NCBI RefSeq assembly: GCF_900105325.1
Contig: NZ_FNSU01000003.1
Span: forward strand, 2,232,001 to 2,296,000
Source: Pseudomonas marginalis
GTDB lineage: Bacteria > Pseudomonadota > Gammaproteobacteria > Pseudomonadales > Pseudomonadaceae
Length of the DNA: 64,000 nt
Direction: 5' to 3'
In this document: positions 43,667-54,504 of the stretch, one piece after another
Numbering within the stretch: position 1 is the stretch's first letter
Layout: every line of letters begins with the position of its first letter
The notes under the pieces: model-generated
The model's database searches: none
Seen by the model: only the letters and a program-made list of their open reading frames with translations
What the model was told of the DNA's origin: nothing
Program-made: the position numbers and the translations under genes

Positions 43667-44677
43667 TTACGCAAGGCGTTTTATCAACAACTGCGCCAGT
43701 TGCACGGCGTTAAGGGCGGCGCCCTTGCGTACGTTATCTGACGTCAGCCACAGATTTAGTTCAGCCGCGTCATCCACTCCCGCGCGCACCCGGCCTACAT
43801 AGACCACATCCTGGCCCACTGCGTCGCCCACGGCTGTAGGGTAATCCCCCTCTTCTACCAGCTCGATACCCGGCGCGGCCTCCAATGCGCGGTTGACGGC
43901 GGCAAGATCGACCGCCGCACCCAATTGCAATGACACAGTCAGGCTATCGCCAAAAAACACCGGGGCTTGAACGCAAGTTGCGGAAATCTTTAGCAAAGGT
44001 AATTCCAGGACTGCGCGCAGTTCGTGAACCAGGCGCTTTTCCAGGGTGGTATGCCCTTGGGCGTCTGGCGTGCCGACTTGTGCCAACAGGTTGAAGGCCA
44101 TTTGCCGGTCAAAGAACTTAGGTTCCAGAGGGCGCACATTCAGGAGCTCGGCGGTCTGACGTGCCAATTCGCTGACGGCTTCGCGGCCCTGGGCAGACAC
44201 TGCCAGGCTGGCAGTGACGGCGACACGCTGGATGTCCAGCAAGCCGCGCAACGGCGCCAGCACCACCGCCAGGTTGGTGGCCGACGGGCTCGGGCTGCCG
44301 AGCTGGAACGGTTTTTCCAGGCCGTCGAGGACGTGGGCATTGGCTTCCGGCACCACCTGGGGCGCCTGCTCGGCGGGCAAGGCTCCCGACAAGTCGATCA
44401 CCGAGCAACCCGCCGCCGTGGCTCGCGGCGCGAAGCTCAGGGTGACTTCCGGGCCTGCGGCGAAGAAGGCCAGTTGCACCTTGCTGAAATCGAATTCGTC
44501 GACCTCCTTGACCCGTACGTTCTTGCCGCGAAACGGTACCGAGGCGCCAGCAGAGTTACTGCCCGCCAGCAGGTACAGGGTGCCCACCGGGAATTCCAGC
44601 TCTTCGAGAATCTGCACCAGGGTTTCACCAACGGTGCCGGTGGCACCGATCACGGCAATTTCAAAGGTCTGGGTCAT
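43667..44677 (-). CDS. usg: Usg: aspartate-semialdehyde dehydrogenase-like protein lacking the catalytic Cys
   Basis: 336 residues from ATG 44677. It has the NADP-binding start IAVIGATGTVGETLVQILEE and the fold of aspartate-semialdehyde dehydrogenase. Where that enzyme has an active-site GNC, this protein reads SPSPSATN, so it cannot form the thioacyl intermediate. Usg proteins are paralogues of asd kept near leuB or truA. It lies downstream of asd, beyond the asd terminator and a REPIN. Probable non-catalytic role, unknown. Confidence 0.9.
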   Translation of the reverse strand: MTQTFEIAVIGATGTVGETLVQILEELEFPVGTLYLLAGSNSAGASVPFRGKNVRVKEVDEFDFSKVQLAFFAAGPEVTLSFAPRATAAGCSVIDLSGALPAEQAPQVVPEANAHVLDGLEKPFQLGSPSPSATNLAVVLAPLRGLLDIQRVAVTASLAVSAQGREAVSELARQTAELLNVRPLEPKFFDRQMAFNLLAQVGTPDAQGHTTLEKRLVHELRAVLELPLLKISATCVQAPVFFGDSLTVSLQLGAAVDLAAVNRALEAAPGIELVEEGDYPTAVGDAVGQDVVYVGRVRAGVDDAAELNLWLTSDNVRKGAALNAVQLAQLLIKRLA

Positions 44678-44772
44678 GGGGGCTGCCTCGGGCATTGCGG
44701 GGGGGAGCGGCACTTTACCGGGTGGCCGGGAGCGAGGCAATTAACCTGGGTCTGGTGAAGTGGCTGATGGCC

Positions 44773-44858
44773 CTATCGGGGGCAAGCCCCCTCCCACATT
44801 CAACCGAGTTCCAACCTTGAAATGCTGTTCACTGTGGGGAGGGGCTTGCCCTCGATAG
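44773..44858. repeat. REPIN (inverted pair of REP elements)
   Basis: CTATCGGGGGCAAGCCCCCT at the left arm (44773-44798) and the near-complementary GAGGGGCTTGCCCTCGATAG at the right arm (44833-44858) face each other across 34 bp. Each arm is itself a GGGGGCAAGCCCCC-type hairpin. This is the mobile doublet form of pseudomonad REP sequences, moved in trans by a RAYT transposase. It sits in the usg-asd gap. Confidence 0.85.
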
Positions 44859-44877
44859 CGCCCGAAAGAACAATAAA

Positions 44878-44908
44878 AAACCCGCGCCTGTCACCAGAAC
44901 GCGGGTTT
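44878..44908 (-). terminator. intrinsic terminator of asd
   Basis: 9-bp stem AAACCCGCG/CGCGGGTTT with a 13-nt loop; on the minus strand it ends in a T run (TTTTTTATTG). It starts 20 bp after the asd stop. Confidence 0.88.
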
Positions 44909-44927
44909 CTATTATTGCTTCAAGCGA

Positions 44928-46040
44928 TCAACGCTCCAGCAAGATCCGCAACATGCGACGCAACGGCTCGGCCGCGCCCCACAGCAGTTGGTCGCCGACG
45001 GTGAATGCGCCCAGGTACTGGGTGCCCATGTTCAGCTTGCGCAGACGGCCCACCGGTACATTCAGGGTGCCGGTGACCTTGGTCGGGCTCAGTTCCTGCA
45101 TGCTGATGTCGCGGTTGTTCGGCACCAGCTTGACCCAGGGGTTGTGCTGGCTGATCAGCCCTTCGATATCGGCGATCGGCACGTCTTTGTTCAGCTTGAT
45201 GGTCAGCGCCTGGCTGTGGCAGCGCATGGCGCCGATGCGCACGCAGATGCCATCCACCGGGATCGGGCTCTTGAACCGGCCGAGGATCTTGTTGGTCTCG
45301 GCCTGGGCCTTCCACTCTTCGCGGCTCTGGCCGTTCGGCAGCTCTTTGTCGATCCACGGGATCAGGCTGCCGGCCAATGGCACACCGAAGTTCTCGGTCG
45401 GGTAGGCATCGCTGCGCATGGCTTCGGCCACACGGCGGTCGATGTCGAGGATCGCGCTGGCCGGGTCGGCCAGTTGATCGGCGACGGCGGCGTGGGTCGC
45501 GCCCATCTGCTTGATCAACTCACGCATGTTCTGCGCGCCGGCGCCGGACGCCGCCTGGTAGGTCATGGCGCTCATCCACTCGACCAGGCCGGCTTCGAAC
45601 AGACCGCCCAGGCCCATCAGCATCAGACTGACGGTGCAGTTGCCGCCCACATAATTCTTGGTGCCGGCATCCAGTTGCTGGTCGATGACCTTGCGGTTGA
45701 CCGGGTCGAGGATGATCACGGCGTCGTCCTGCATGCGCAGGCTCGAGGCGGCGTCGATCCAGTAACCCTGCCAGCCGGCTTCACGCAGCTTGGGGAAGAC
45801 TTCGCTGGTGTAGTCGCCACCCTGGCAGGTGAGGATCACGTCGAGGGTCTTCAGCTCTTCAATGCTGTAGGCGTCCTTGAGCGGGGCAATATCCTTGCCC
45901 ACGGACGGCCCTTGGCCACCTACGTTCGAAGTGGTGAAAAACACCGGCTCAATAAGATCGAAATCCTGCTCTTCCAGCATCCGCTGCATGAGCACGGAAC
46001 CGACCATACCGCGCCAACCGATCAGACCTACACGTTTCAT
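44928..46040 (-). CDS. asd: aspartate-semialdehyde dehydrogenase
   Basis: 370 residues. NADP site VGLIGWRGMVGSVLMQRM and active-site Cys 135 in YVGGNCTVSLM; the later motif RIGAMRCHSQ binds substrate. It reduces aspartyl phosphate, the branch point to Lys/diaminopimelate, Met and Thr. It follows leuB by 64 bp, a conserved pseudomonad linkage. Confidence 0.97.
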   Translation of the reverse strand: MKRVGLIGWRGMVGSVLMQRMLEEQDFDLIEPVFFTTSNVGGQGPSVGKDIAPLKDAYSIEELKTLDVILTCQGGDYTSEVFPKLREAGWQGYWIDAASSLRMQDDAVIILDPVNRKVIDQQLDAGTKNYVGGNCTVSLMLMGLGGLFEAGLVEWMSAMTYQAASGAGAQNMRELIKQMGATHAAVADQLADPASAILDIDRRVAEAMRSDAYPTENFGVPLAGSLIPWIDKELPNGQSREEWKAQAETNKILGRFKSPIPVDGICVRIGAMRCHSQALTIKLNKDVPIADIEGLISQHNPWVKLVPNNRDISMQELSPTKVTGTLNVPVGRLRKLNMGTQYLGAFTVGDQLLWGAAEPLRRMLRILLER

Positions 46041-46104
46041 CGCAACTACACCTTGTTAAAAAGTGGGCCGCCTTGCAGCAACAACTGCAAGCGGGCCCGA
46101 GAGA

Positions 46105-47187
<1,083 letters not shown>

Positions 47188-47239
47188 GGGTTCCTCATTT
47201 CATCGAGCGACCTGCCCGTGGGCAGGTCGGGAAAATTAA

Positions 47240-48004
47240 TCAGCGTTCGGCCCAGACCACCAGCACGTCGGTGCTGAAGGTGCCGTCGGCCTGAATCTCG
47301 TAGTAATCGCGCACTTCCTGGCCCATCGCCTGCTGCAGCTCCAGGATCGCGGCGCGCAACACTTGCGGTGTGCGCATGCGTTCGACCCACGAGGTGTATT
47401 CCAGGCGCAGGCGCTGGCGGCTGCTGTTGCGTACGTGCAAACCGGCTTCGCTGAGCTGGCGCATCCATTCGGCGGCGGAGTAGTCACGCACGTGGCTGGT
47501 GTCGCGCAGCACTTCGACGGTTTGCAGGTAAGTGTCCAGCAACGGGCTGCCCGGTGACAAGACATCGACAAACGCCGCCACGCCGCCCGGCTTGAGCACG
47601 CGGCGCACTTCGCGCAGGGCCACGCCGAGGTCGCTCCAATGGTGCGCCGAATAACGGCTGAACACGAAGTCGAATTCGCCATCGGCAAACGGCAGGCGCT
47701 CGGCGGCGCCGTTTACGGTGCTGATATTGGTGAGACCGCGATCTTGCGCAGCGGCGGCCACCACATCGAGCATCTGCTGGGACAGATCGTAGGCCACCAC
47801 TTCCTTGACCAATGGCGCCACATGGAAACTCACATGACCGGCACCGCAGCCCAGGTCCAGCAGTCGTGCACCGCCCTGCCCGGCCAGTTCGGCCTGGAGC
47901 AGCGCGAATTCGGTGCCTTGGGCGTGCACGGCACTGCTCAGGTAGGCAGACGCCTGTTCGCCGAATTGTTTTTGCACGACTTGGGTGTGGGCGGTGCTGG
48001 TCAT
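47240..48004 (-). CDS. class I SAM-dependent methyltransferase
   Basis: 254 residues from ATG 48004. SAM site LLDLGCGAGHVSFHVAP (motif I) and YDLSQQMLDVV (motif II), with VLKPGGVAAFVDV after the core; UbiE/YcgJ-like. It lies between leuD and leuB in the leu cluster, an insertion seen in many pseudomonads. Substrate unknown. Confidence 0.87.
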   Translation of the reverse strand: MTSTAHTQVVQKQFGEQASAYLSSAVHAQGTEFALLQAELAGQGGARLLDLGCGAGHVSFHVAPLVKEVVAYDLSQQMLDVVAAAAQDRGLTNISTVNGAAERLPFADGEFDFVFSRYSAHHWSDLGVALREVRRVLKPGGVAAFVDVLSPGSPLLDTYLQTVEVLRDTSHVRDYSAAEWMRQLSEAGLHVRNSSRQRLRLEYTSWVERMRTPQVLRAAILELQQAMGQEVRDYYEIQADGTFSTDVLVVWAER

Positions 48005-48051
48005 GGTGGCATCCTTCAAGGGTTGTGTTGCTGGTACCGGCCTACATCAAT

Positions 48052-48696
48052 TTACGCGTCACGAAACAACCAGGGCTGGCTCACCCGGTGCCTGGCTTCG
48101 AACGCGGCAATCGCATCGCCGTCCTGCAAGGTCAGGCCGATATCGTCCAGGCCGTTGATCAGGCAGTGCTTGCGGAAGGCGTCCACCTCAAAGTGGTACA
48201 CCTTGCCGTCCGGACGGGTCACGGTTTGCGCAGCCAGGTCGATGGTCAGCTGGTAGCCCACATCGGCTTCCACTTGCTTGAACAGTTCGTCGACTTCTTC
48301 GTCGGTCAAGATGATCGGCAACAGGCCGTTCTTGAAGCTGTTGTTGAAGAAGATGTCGGCATAGCTCGGCGCGATGATGCTGCGAAAGCCATATTCTTCC
48401 AGGGCCCACGGCGCGTGCTCGCGACTGGAGCCGCAACCGAAGTTTTCCCGGGCCAGCAACACGCTGGCGCCCTGGTAGCGCTCGGCGTTGAGCACGAAGT
48501 CTTTGTTCAGCGGGCGCTTGGAGTTGTCCTGGTAGGCGTAGCCCACGTCCAGGTAGCGCCATTCGTCGAACAGGTTGGGGCCGAAACCGGTGCGTTTGAT
48601 GGACTTCAAGAACTGCTTGGGGATGATCTGGTCGGTGTCGACGTTGGCACGGTCCAACGGCGCGACCAAACCGGTGTGTTGGGTAAAAGCTCTCAT
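48052..48696 (-). CDS. leuD: 3-isopropylmalate dehydratase small subunit
   Basis: 214 residues. N-terminal LDRANVDTDQIIPKQFL and the loop ENFGCGSSREHAPWAL are diagnostic. It partners LeuC in isomerising 2- to 3-isopropylmalate. It follows leuC by 10 bp. Confidence 0.97.
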   Translation of the reverse strand: MRAFTQHTGLVAPLDRANVDTDQIIPKQFLKSIKRTGFGPNLFDEWRYLDVGYAYQDNSKRPLNKDFVLNAERYQGASVLLARENFGCGSSREHAPWALEEYGFRSIIAPSYADIFFNNSFKNGLLPIILTDEEVDELFKQVEADVGYQLTIDLAAQTVTRPDGKVYHFEVDAFRKHCLINGLDDIGLTLQDGDAIAAFEARHRVSQPWLFRDA

Positions 48697-48706
48697 CGGG
48701 TTTTCC

Positions 48707-50125
48707 TCAGATCAATTCGCGAACGTCGATGAAACGACCGTTGACGGCAGCGGCGGCGGCCATGGCGGGGCTGACCAGGTGGGTACGGCCACCGGCGCCC
48801 TGACGCCCTTCGAAGTTACGGTTGGAGGTCGACGCGCAATGCTCGCCCGACTCCAGGCGGTCCGGGTTCATCGCCAGGCACATCGAGCAGCCCGGCTCAC
48901 GCCACTCGAAACCGGCTTCGAGGAAGATCTTGTCCAGGCCTTCGGCTTCAGCCTGGGCTTTAACCAGGCCCGAGCCTGGCACCACGATGGCCTGCTTGAT
49001 GGTCGAAGCGACTTTGCGGCCCTTGGCGATAACCGCCGCAGCGCGCAGGTCTTCGATCCGCGAGTTGGTGCAGGAGCCGATAAACACGCGATCCAACTGT
49101 ATGTCGGTGATCGCCTGGTTGGCCTTCAAGCCCATGTACTTCAAGGCGCGCTCGATGGAACCGCGCTTGACCAGGTCGGCTTCCTGCGCCGGGTCCGGCA
49201 CGTTCTGGTCGACGGCCAGGACCATTTCCGGCGAAGTGCCCCAGCTGACCTGCGGCTTGATCTGGGCAGCATCGAGTTCAACCACGGTGTCGAACACCGC
49301 ATCGGCGTCTGACACCAGGTCTTTCCAGGCTTCAACCGCGGCGTCCCAATCGGCGCCTTGCGGAGCAAATGGGCGCCCCTTCACGTATTCAACGGTTTTC
49401 TCGTCCGCCGCCACCATGCCCACGCGAGCACCGGCTTCGATGGACATGTTGCAAATGGTCATGCGGCCTTCGATGGACAGGTCGCGAATGGCGCTGCCGG
49501 CAAACTCGATGGCATGGCCGTTACCGCCGGCGGTGCCGATCTTGCCGATCACGGCGAGCACGATGTCCTTGGCGGTCACGCCGAACGGCAAGGTGCCTTC
49601 GACACGCACCAGCATGTTCTTCATTTTCTTGGCGACCAGGCACTGGGTGGCGAACACATGCTCCACCTCCGAGGTGCCGATGCCGTGGGCCAGGGCGCCA
49701 AACGCACCGTGGGTGGAGGTGTGGGAGTCGCCGCAGACCACGGTCATGCCCGGCAAGGTGGCGCCCTGCTCCGGGCCGATCACGTGGACGATCCCTTGAC
49801 GCACGTCATTCATCTTGAATTCGGTGATGCCATATTCGTCGCAGTAGTCGTCGAGAGTCTGGACCTGCAAACGCGACACGGTGTCGACAATGGCATCGAT
49901 CCCGCCCTTGCGCTCCGGGGTGGTCGGCACGTTGTGGTCCGGGGTGGCGATGATCGAGTCGACGCGCCAGGGCTTGCGCCCGGCCAGCCGCAGGCCTTCG
50001 AACGCTTGGGGCGAGGTCACTTCATGGATGATGTGACGGTCGATATAGATCAGCGACGAGCCATCGTCGCGCCGTTTCACTTCATGGGAATCCCAAAGCT
50101 TGTCGTAAAGCGTTTTGCCGGCCAT
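48707..50125 (-). CDS. leuC: 3-isopropylmalate dehydratase large subunit
   Basis: 472 residues from ATG 50125 (MAGKTLYDKLWDSH). Aconitase-family [4Fe-4S] ligands are visible in IGSCTNSRIEDL and in EPGCSMCLAMNPD. DSHTSTHGAFGALAHGIG is also diagnostic. First gene of leuCD, transcribed divergently from a LysR regulator 140 bp away, which probably controls it. Confidence 0.97.
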   Translation of the reverse strand: MAGKTLYDKLWDSHEVKRRDDGSSLIYIDRHIIHEVTSPQAFEGLRLAGRKPWRVDSIIATPDHNVPTTPERKGGIDAIVDTVSRLQVQTLDDYCDEYGITEFKMNDVRQGIVHVIGPEQGATLPGMTVVCGDSHTSTHGAFGALAHGIGTSEVEHVFATQCLVAKKMKNMLVRVEGTLPFGVTAKDIVLAVIGKIGTAGGNGHAIEFAGSAIRDLSIEGRMTICNMSIEAGARVGMVAADEKTVEYVKGRPFAPQGADWDAAVEAWKDLVSDADAVFDTVVELDAAQIKPQVSWGTSPEMVLAVDQNVPDPAQEADLVKRGSIERALKYMGLKANQAITDIQLDRVFIGSCTNSRIEDLRAAAVIAKGRKVASTIKQAIVVPGSGLVKAQAEAEGLDKIFLEAGFEWREPGCSMCLAMNPDRLESGEHCASTSNRNFEGRQGAGGRTHLVSPAMAAAAAVNGRFIDVRELI

Positions 50126-50265
50126 CAGTCGGTCCTCATCAGCGGTGTTTCTATGCGCCGGGCTTTTCAATAACCCTTTGGCTTGTGAGGCTGATGGTAT
50201 GGCGCTACATTAAATAACTCAAATTCATATTTTTTATGCTTTGGATTACCAACTGGAATACACCC

Positions 50266-51156
50266 ATGGACCTGGCCAACCTCAATGCCTTTATTGCCAT
50301 CGCCGAGACCGGCAGCTTCTCAGGTGCCGGTGAACGCCTGCACCTGACCCAACCGGCCATCAGCAAGCGCATCGCCGGCCTGGAACAGCAATTGAAGGTG
50401 CGACTGTTCGATCGCCTGGGCCGTGAAGTCGGCCTGACCGAAGCCGGCCGGGCCTTGCTGCCGCGCGCTTATCAGATTCTCAACGTGCTGGACGACACCC
50501 GCCGCGCCCTCACCAACCTCACCGGAGAAGTCAGCGGCCGCCTCACTTTGGCCACCAGCCACCACATCGGCCTGCATCGTTTGCCTCCGATCCTGCGTAC
50601 CTTCACCCGGGAATACCCGAATGTGGCGCTGGATATTCAGTTTCTCGATTCGGAAGTGGCCTACGAAGAAATCCTCCACGGCCGCGCCGAAGTGGCAGTG
50701 ATCACCCTGGCGCCCGCCCCCCATCACCTGGTACGCGCCACCCCGGTGTGGGACGACCCGCTGGATTTCGTGGTGGCGCCGGAGCACAGCCTCACCGGCA
50801 ACCGCGACGTCAGCCTGGCCGATATTGCCGGCCACCCGGCGGTTTTCCCTGGCGGTAATACCTTTACCCACCATATTGTCAGCCGACTGTTCGAGGCCCA
50901 GGGCCTTACCCCGAACATCGCGATGAGTACTAACTACCTGGAAACCATCAAGATGATGGTCTCCATCGGCCTGGCCTGGAGCGTCTTGCCGCGCACCATG
51001 CTCGATGATCAGGTGGCGAGTATCGCTTTGCCGGGCATACAACTCAGTCGCCAGCTAGGCTATATCGTGCACACCGAAAGGACGCTGTCGAACGCTGCGC
51101 GGGCGTTCATGAGCCTGTTGGATGCACAGGTGGATCTGCCAGTGATACCGGTATGA
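50266..51156 (+). CDS. LysR-family regulator divergent from leuCD
   Basis: 296 residues from ATG 50266. N-terminal winged helix-turn-helix (MDLANLNAFIAIAETGSFSGA, in part; LTQPAISKRIAGLEQQLKVRLFDR) and a type II periplasmic-binding-like effector domain. Divergent placement next to leuC is typical for a LysR activator of its neighbour, plausibly sensing a leucine-pathway intermediate. The 140-bp gap is AT-rich near the LysR start. Target inferred from position. Confidence 0.88.
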   Translation: MDLANLNAFIAIAETGSFSGAGERLHLTQPAISKRIAGLEQQLKVRLFDRLGREVGLTEAGRALLPRAYQILNVLDDTRRALTNLTGEVSGRLTLATSHHIGLHRLPPILRTFTREYPNVALDIQFLDSEVAYEEILHGRAEVAVITLAPAPHHLVRATPVWDDPLDFVVAPEHSLTGNRDVSLADIAGHPAVFPGGNTFTHHIVSRLFEAQGLTPNIAMSTNYLETIKMMVSIGLAWSVLPRTMLDDQVASIALPGIQLSRQLGYIVHTERTLSNAARAFMSLLDAQVDLPVIPV

Positions 51157-51222
51157 CGCCGTGCGGCCCCAGGTTGTGAATAAAACCGCGCTGTTTGCCC
51201 ATCGAGCCAAGGCCCTTTGATA

Positions 51223-54200
51223 ATGCGCAACCCTGTCGACCCTCTGCCTCCCCTGCCCCGTATCTACGCCCTGGACCCCCAGCAGGCGGAACAAAGCTGG
51301 GACAGCGCCCCGCAACTGCTGGCAGCCCTTAATGCTGCCCGGCTGGGCGCGTGGTGCTGGGAAATCGACACGGGCCGTATCAGCTGGTCACGGGGCACCC
51401 AGGCGCTGTTCGGCTTCGACCCGCGCCAACCACTGCCCAAGGACCTGGACTACCTCGACCTGCTGGCGCCCTCGGATCGATCCCGGGTGGTGCGAGCCTT
51501 TCATGCGGTGCTGGCCGGTGAGCCTTTCGAGCAGGCCATGCACCATCACATCCAATGGCCGGACGGCACTCATCACTGGCTGGAGATCAATGGCAGCCTG
51601 GCACCGGACAAGGCCGGTCGGCGCCGCATGATCGGCGTGATCCGCGAAACCACTCGCCAGCGCGAGCGGGAGCACGCCCTCAGCCATTCCGAAAAACGCT
51701 TCGCCACGCTGTTTCACCTGTGCCCGAACATGGTGCTGTTGACCCGCCAGTCCGACGGACTGATCAGCGAAGCCAACCAGTATTTCGAGATGCTCTTCGG
51801 CTGGCCGGTGGCCGATGCCATCGGCCGCACCACCCTGGACCTGGGCCTGTGGAGGCACCCCGAACAACGTGCGCAGCTGGTCCTGGCCACCCAGCGCAAG
51901 GGTGAACCCATCACCATGGAAGTGCAGTTCTGCGCCAGCAAAGGCCAGATCCACGATGGCACCCTCAGTGCACAAAAGGTCGAACTGGAGGGCGAGGCTT
52001 ATTTGCTCAGCACCTTTCTCGACACCACCGAGCGCAAAAACGCCGAAAATGCCCTCAAGGACAGCCAGGAGCGCCTGGACCTGGCCCTGGACTCGGCGCA
52101 ACTGGGCACCTGGGACTGGCATATCCCCACCGGCATGCTCTACGGCTCGGCCCGCGCCGCTCAACTGCACGGCCTGCCACCCGAGCCCTTCCATGAATCC
52201 TTCGAGGCGTTTTTCGAGGGCATGCCCAGGCAAGAGCGCGAGAACATGCGCAACGCTTATCGCACCCTGCGCGAAGGCCCGGCCGGCAATTACCAACTCA
52301 CTTACCGCGTGCCAGTGGAAGACGGCAGCTCGCGCTACCTGGAAAGCCGCGCCCGCCTCTACCGCGACGAGCAAGGGGCGCCGCTGCGCATGGCCGGCAC
52401 CCTGCTGGACATCACCGACCAGGTGGAACGCGAACAACGCCTGACCGCCTCCGAAGAAAAGTTCGCCAGCCTGTTCCAGGCCAGCCCCGATCCCATCTGC
52501 GTCACCTGCCTGGACAGTGGCGGGTTCATCGAGATCAACCCCGCCTTCACCCAGACGTTTGGCTGGACGGCGGCCGAGGTGATCGACAAGAGCGCCGAGC
52601 AGATCGGCCTGTGGGACGAGTCAAGCAAGCGCCTGCAGCGTATCGAACAGGTGATTCGCGACCAGGCGTTGAGCAATGTGGCCATCGTGGTGCACCACAA
52701 GAACGGCCAAACCCTGACCTGCATGATTTCCAGCCGGCTGATCAAGGTGGGCGACCAGCCGTGCATCGTCACCACCTTGCGCGACATCACCCAGCAACAA
52801 CGCTCGGAGGCCGCGCTGAAGGCCAGCGAGGAAAAATTCGCCAAGGCCTTCCATTCCAGCCCCGACGCCATCTCCATCACCGAGCGCGACACCGGCCGTT
52901 ATGTGGAGGTCAACGATGGCTTCTGCCGCCTCACCGGCTACCGTGCCGAAGAAGCCATCGGCCTGACGCTGTACCAGATCGGCATCTGGGCCGATGAAAA
53001 CCAGCGTTCCGCCTTGTTGGCCGAATTGCAGATCAAAGGGCGCATCCCTCACCTGGAAATGCTCTGGCACAACAAGCGCGGCGACGTATTGGCGGTAGAA
53101 GTCTCGGTCGAGCCGATCACCCTCAATGAAACCCCGTGCCTGCTGCTGACCGCGCGGGACGTGAGCCTGCTGAAAAACGCCCAGGCGCAGATCCGTCACC
53201 TGGCCTATCACGACCCGCTGACCAACCTGCCCAACCGCGCGCTGCTGATGGATCGCCTGAGCCAACAGATCGCCTTGCTCAAGCGCCATAACCTGCGCGG
53301 TGCCCTGCTGTTTCTCGACCTCGACCATTTCAAGCACATCAACGATTCCCTCGGCCACCCGGTGGGCGACACCGTGCTGAAAATCGTCACCGCGCGCCTG
53401 GAAGCCAGCGTGCGCATGGAGGACACGGTGGCGCGCCTGGGCGGCGATGAGTTCGTGGTACTGCTCAGCGGCCTGGATGGTACGCGCACTCAAGTCAGCA
53501 CCCAGGTGCAGGAACTGGCCGATACCCTGCGCGAATTGCTTTCGGAGCCGATGTTCCTCGATGGCCATCGCCTGCAGGTCACGCCAAGCATCGGCGTGGC
53601 GTTGATTCCCGACCATGGCACCACCCCGGCGGACCTGCTCAAGCGCGCCGACATCGCCCTGTACCGGGCCAAGGATTCGGGGCGCAACACCACGCAGATG
53701 TTCCACAACAGCATGCAAAAGGCCGCCAGCGAGCGCCTGCGCATGGAAACCGACCTGCGCCTGGCCCTGTCGCGCGGCGAGTTCAGCGTGCATTACCAGC
53801 CCCAGGTGGATGCGCGCGGCAACAAGATCGTCGGCGCCGAGGCCCTGGTGCGTTGGCAGCATCCGCAGTTGGGCGCGCAGTCGCCGTCCGAATTCATCAA
53901 GGTCCTGGAAGACAGCGGCCTGATCCTCGAAGTGGGTACCTGGATCCTCGATGAGGCCTGCGCCGCCTTTGCGCAGCTGATTGCCGAAGGCTTGGTGGAC
54001 CCGTTGAATTTCAGCCTGTGCGTGAACATCAGCCCCCGGCAGTTTCGCCAGAACGACTTTGTCGAACGGGTGGAGCGCAGCCTCAAGCGGCATCAACTGC
54101 CCTGCAACCTGCTGAAACTGGAAATCACCGAAGGCATCGTGATTCAGAACCTGGACGACACCGTGGCGAAGATGCGCCGCCTGAAAAAGCTCGGTGTCAG

Positions 54201-54501
54201 TTTTGCCATGGATGACTTCGGTACCGGCTACTCATCGCTGACGTACCTCAAGCGCCTGCCGGTGGATGCACTGAAGATCGACCAGTCCTTCGTACGCGAC
54301 GCGACCCATGACCCCAACGACGCCGAAATCATCCGCGCCATCGTGGCCATGGCCCGCAGCCTGAACCTGACAGTGATTGCCGAAGGCGTGGAAACCCCGG
54401 AACAACTGGCATTCCTGCAAAAGCTGGGCTGCCATTTGTTCCAGGGGTATTTGCACAGTCGGCCACTGCCGATCGAAGGATTTCGGCGGTTGTTGGGCTA
54501 G
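51223..54501 (+). CDS. five-PAS GGDEF-EAL cyclic-di-GMP protein
   Basis: 1092 residues from ATG 51223. Five consecutive PAS modules (about 25-650), each ending in a DxT/DIT-type motif, then GGDEF (about 660-820) and EAL (about 835-1090). The GGDEF site RLGGDEF is intact, with an inhibitory I-site RMED five residues before it. EAL motifs are also intact: AEALVRW, NISPRQF, EITEG, DDFGTGYSS, KIDQSFVRD, AEGVETPE. It could both make and degrade cyclic-di-GMP. No membrane helices or signal, so it is cytoplasmic. The PAS ligands are unknown. Confidence 0.95.
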   Translation: MRNPVDPLPPLPRIYALDPQQAEQSWDSAPQLLAALNAARLGAWCWEIDTGRISWSRGTQALFGFDPRQPLPKDLDYLDLLAPSDRSRVVRAFHAVLAGEPFEQAMHHHIQWPDGTHHWLEINGSLAPDKAGRRRMIGVIRETTRQREREHALSHSEKRFATLFHLCPNMVLLTRQSDGLISEANQYFEMLFGWPVADAIGRTTLDLGLWRHPEQRAQLVLATQRKGEPITMEVQFCASKGQIHDGTLSAQKVELEGEAYLLSTFLDTTERKNAENALKDSQERLDLALDSAQLGTWDWHIPTGMLYGSARAAQLHGLPPEPFHESFEAFFEGMPRQERENMRNAYRTLREGPAGNYQLTYRVPVEDGSSRYLESRARLYRDEQGAPLRMAGTLLDITDQVEREQRLTASEEKFASLFQASPDPICVTCLDSGGFIEINPAFTQTFGWTAAEVIDKSAEQIGLWDESSKRLQRIEQVIRDQALSNVAIVVHHKNGQTLTCMISSRLIKVGDQPCIVTTLRDITQQQRSEAALKASEEKFAKAFHSSPDAISITERDTGRYVEVNDGFCRLTGYRAEEAIGLTLYQIGIWADENQRSALLAELQIKGRIPHLEMLWHNKRGDVLAVEVSVEPITLNETPCLLLTARDVSLLKNAQAQIRHLAYHDPLTNLPNRALLMDRLSQQIALLKRHNLRGALLFLDLDHFKHINDSLGHPVGDTVLKIVTARLEASVRMEDTVARLGGDEFVVLLSGLDGTRTQVSTQVQELADTLRELLSEPMFLDGHRLQVTPSIGVALIPDHGTTPADLLKRADIALYRAKDSGRNTTQMFHNSMQKAASERLRMETDLRLALSRGEFSVHYQPQVDARGNKIVGAEALVRWQHPQLGAQSPSEFIKVLEDSGLILEVGTWILDEACAAFAQLIAEGLVDPLNFSLCVNISPRQFRQNDFVERVERSLKRHQLPCNLLKLEITEGIVIQNLDDTVAKMRRLKKLGVSFAMDDFGTGYSSLTYLKRLPVDALKIDQSFVRDATHDPNDAEIIRAIVAMARSLNLTVIAEGVETPEQLAFLQKLGCHLFQGYLHSRPLPIEGFRRLLG

Positions 54502-54504
54502 CCC

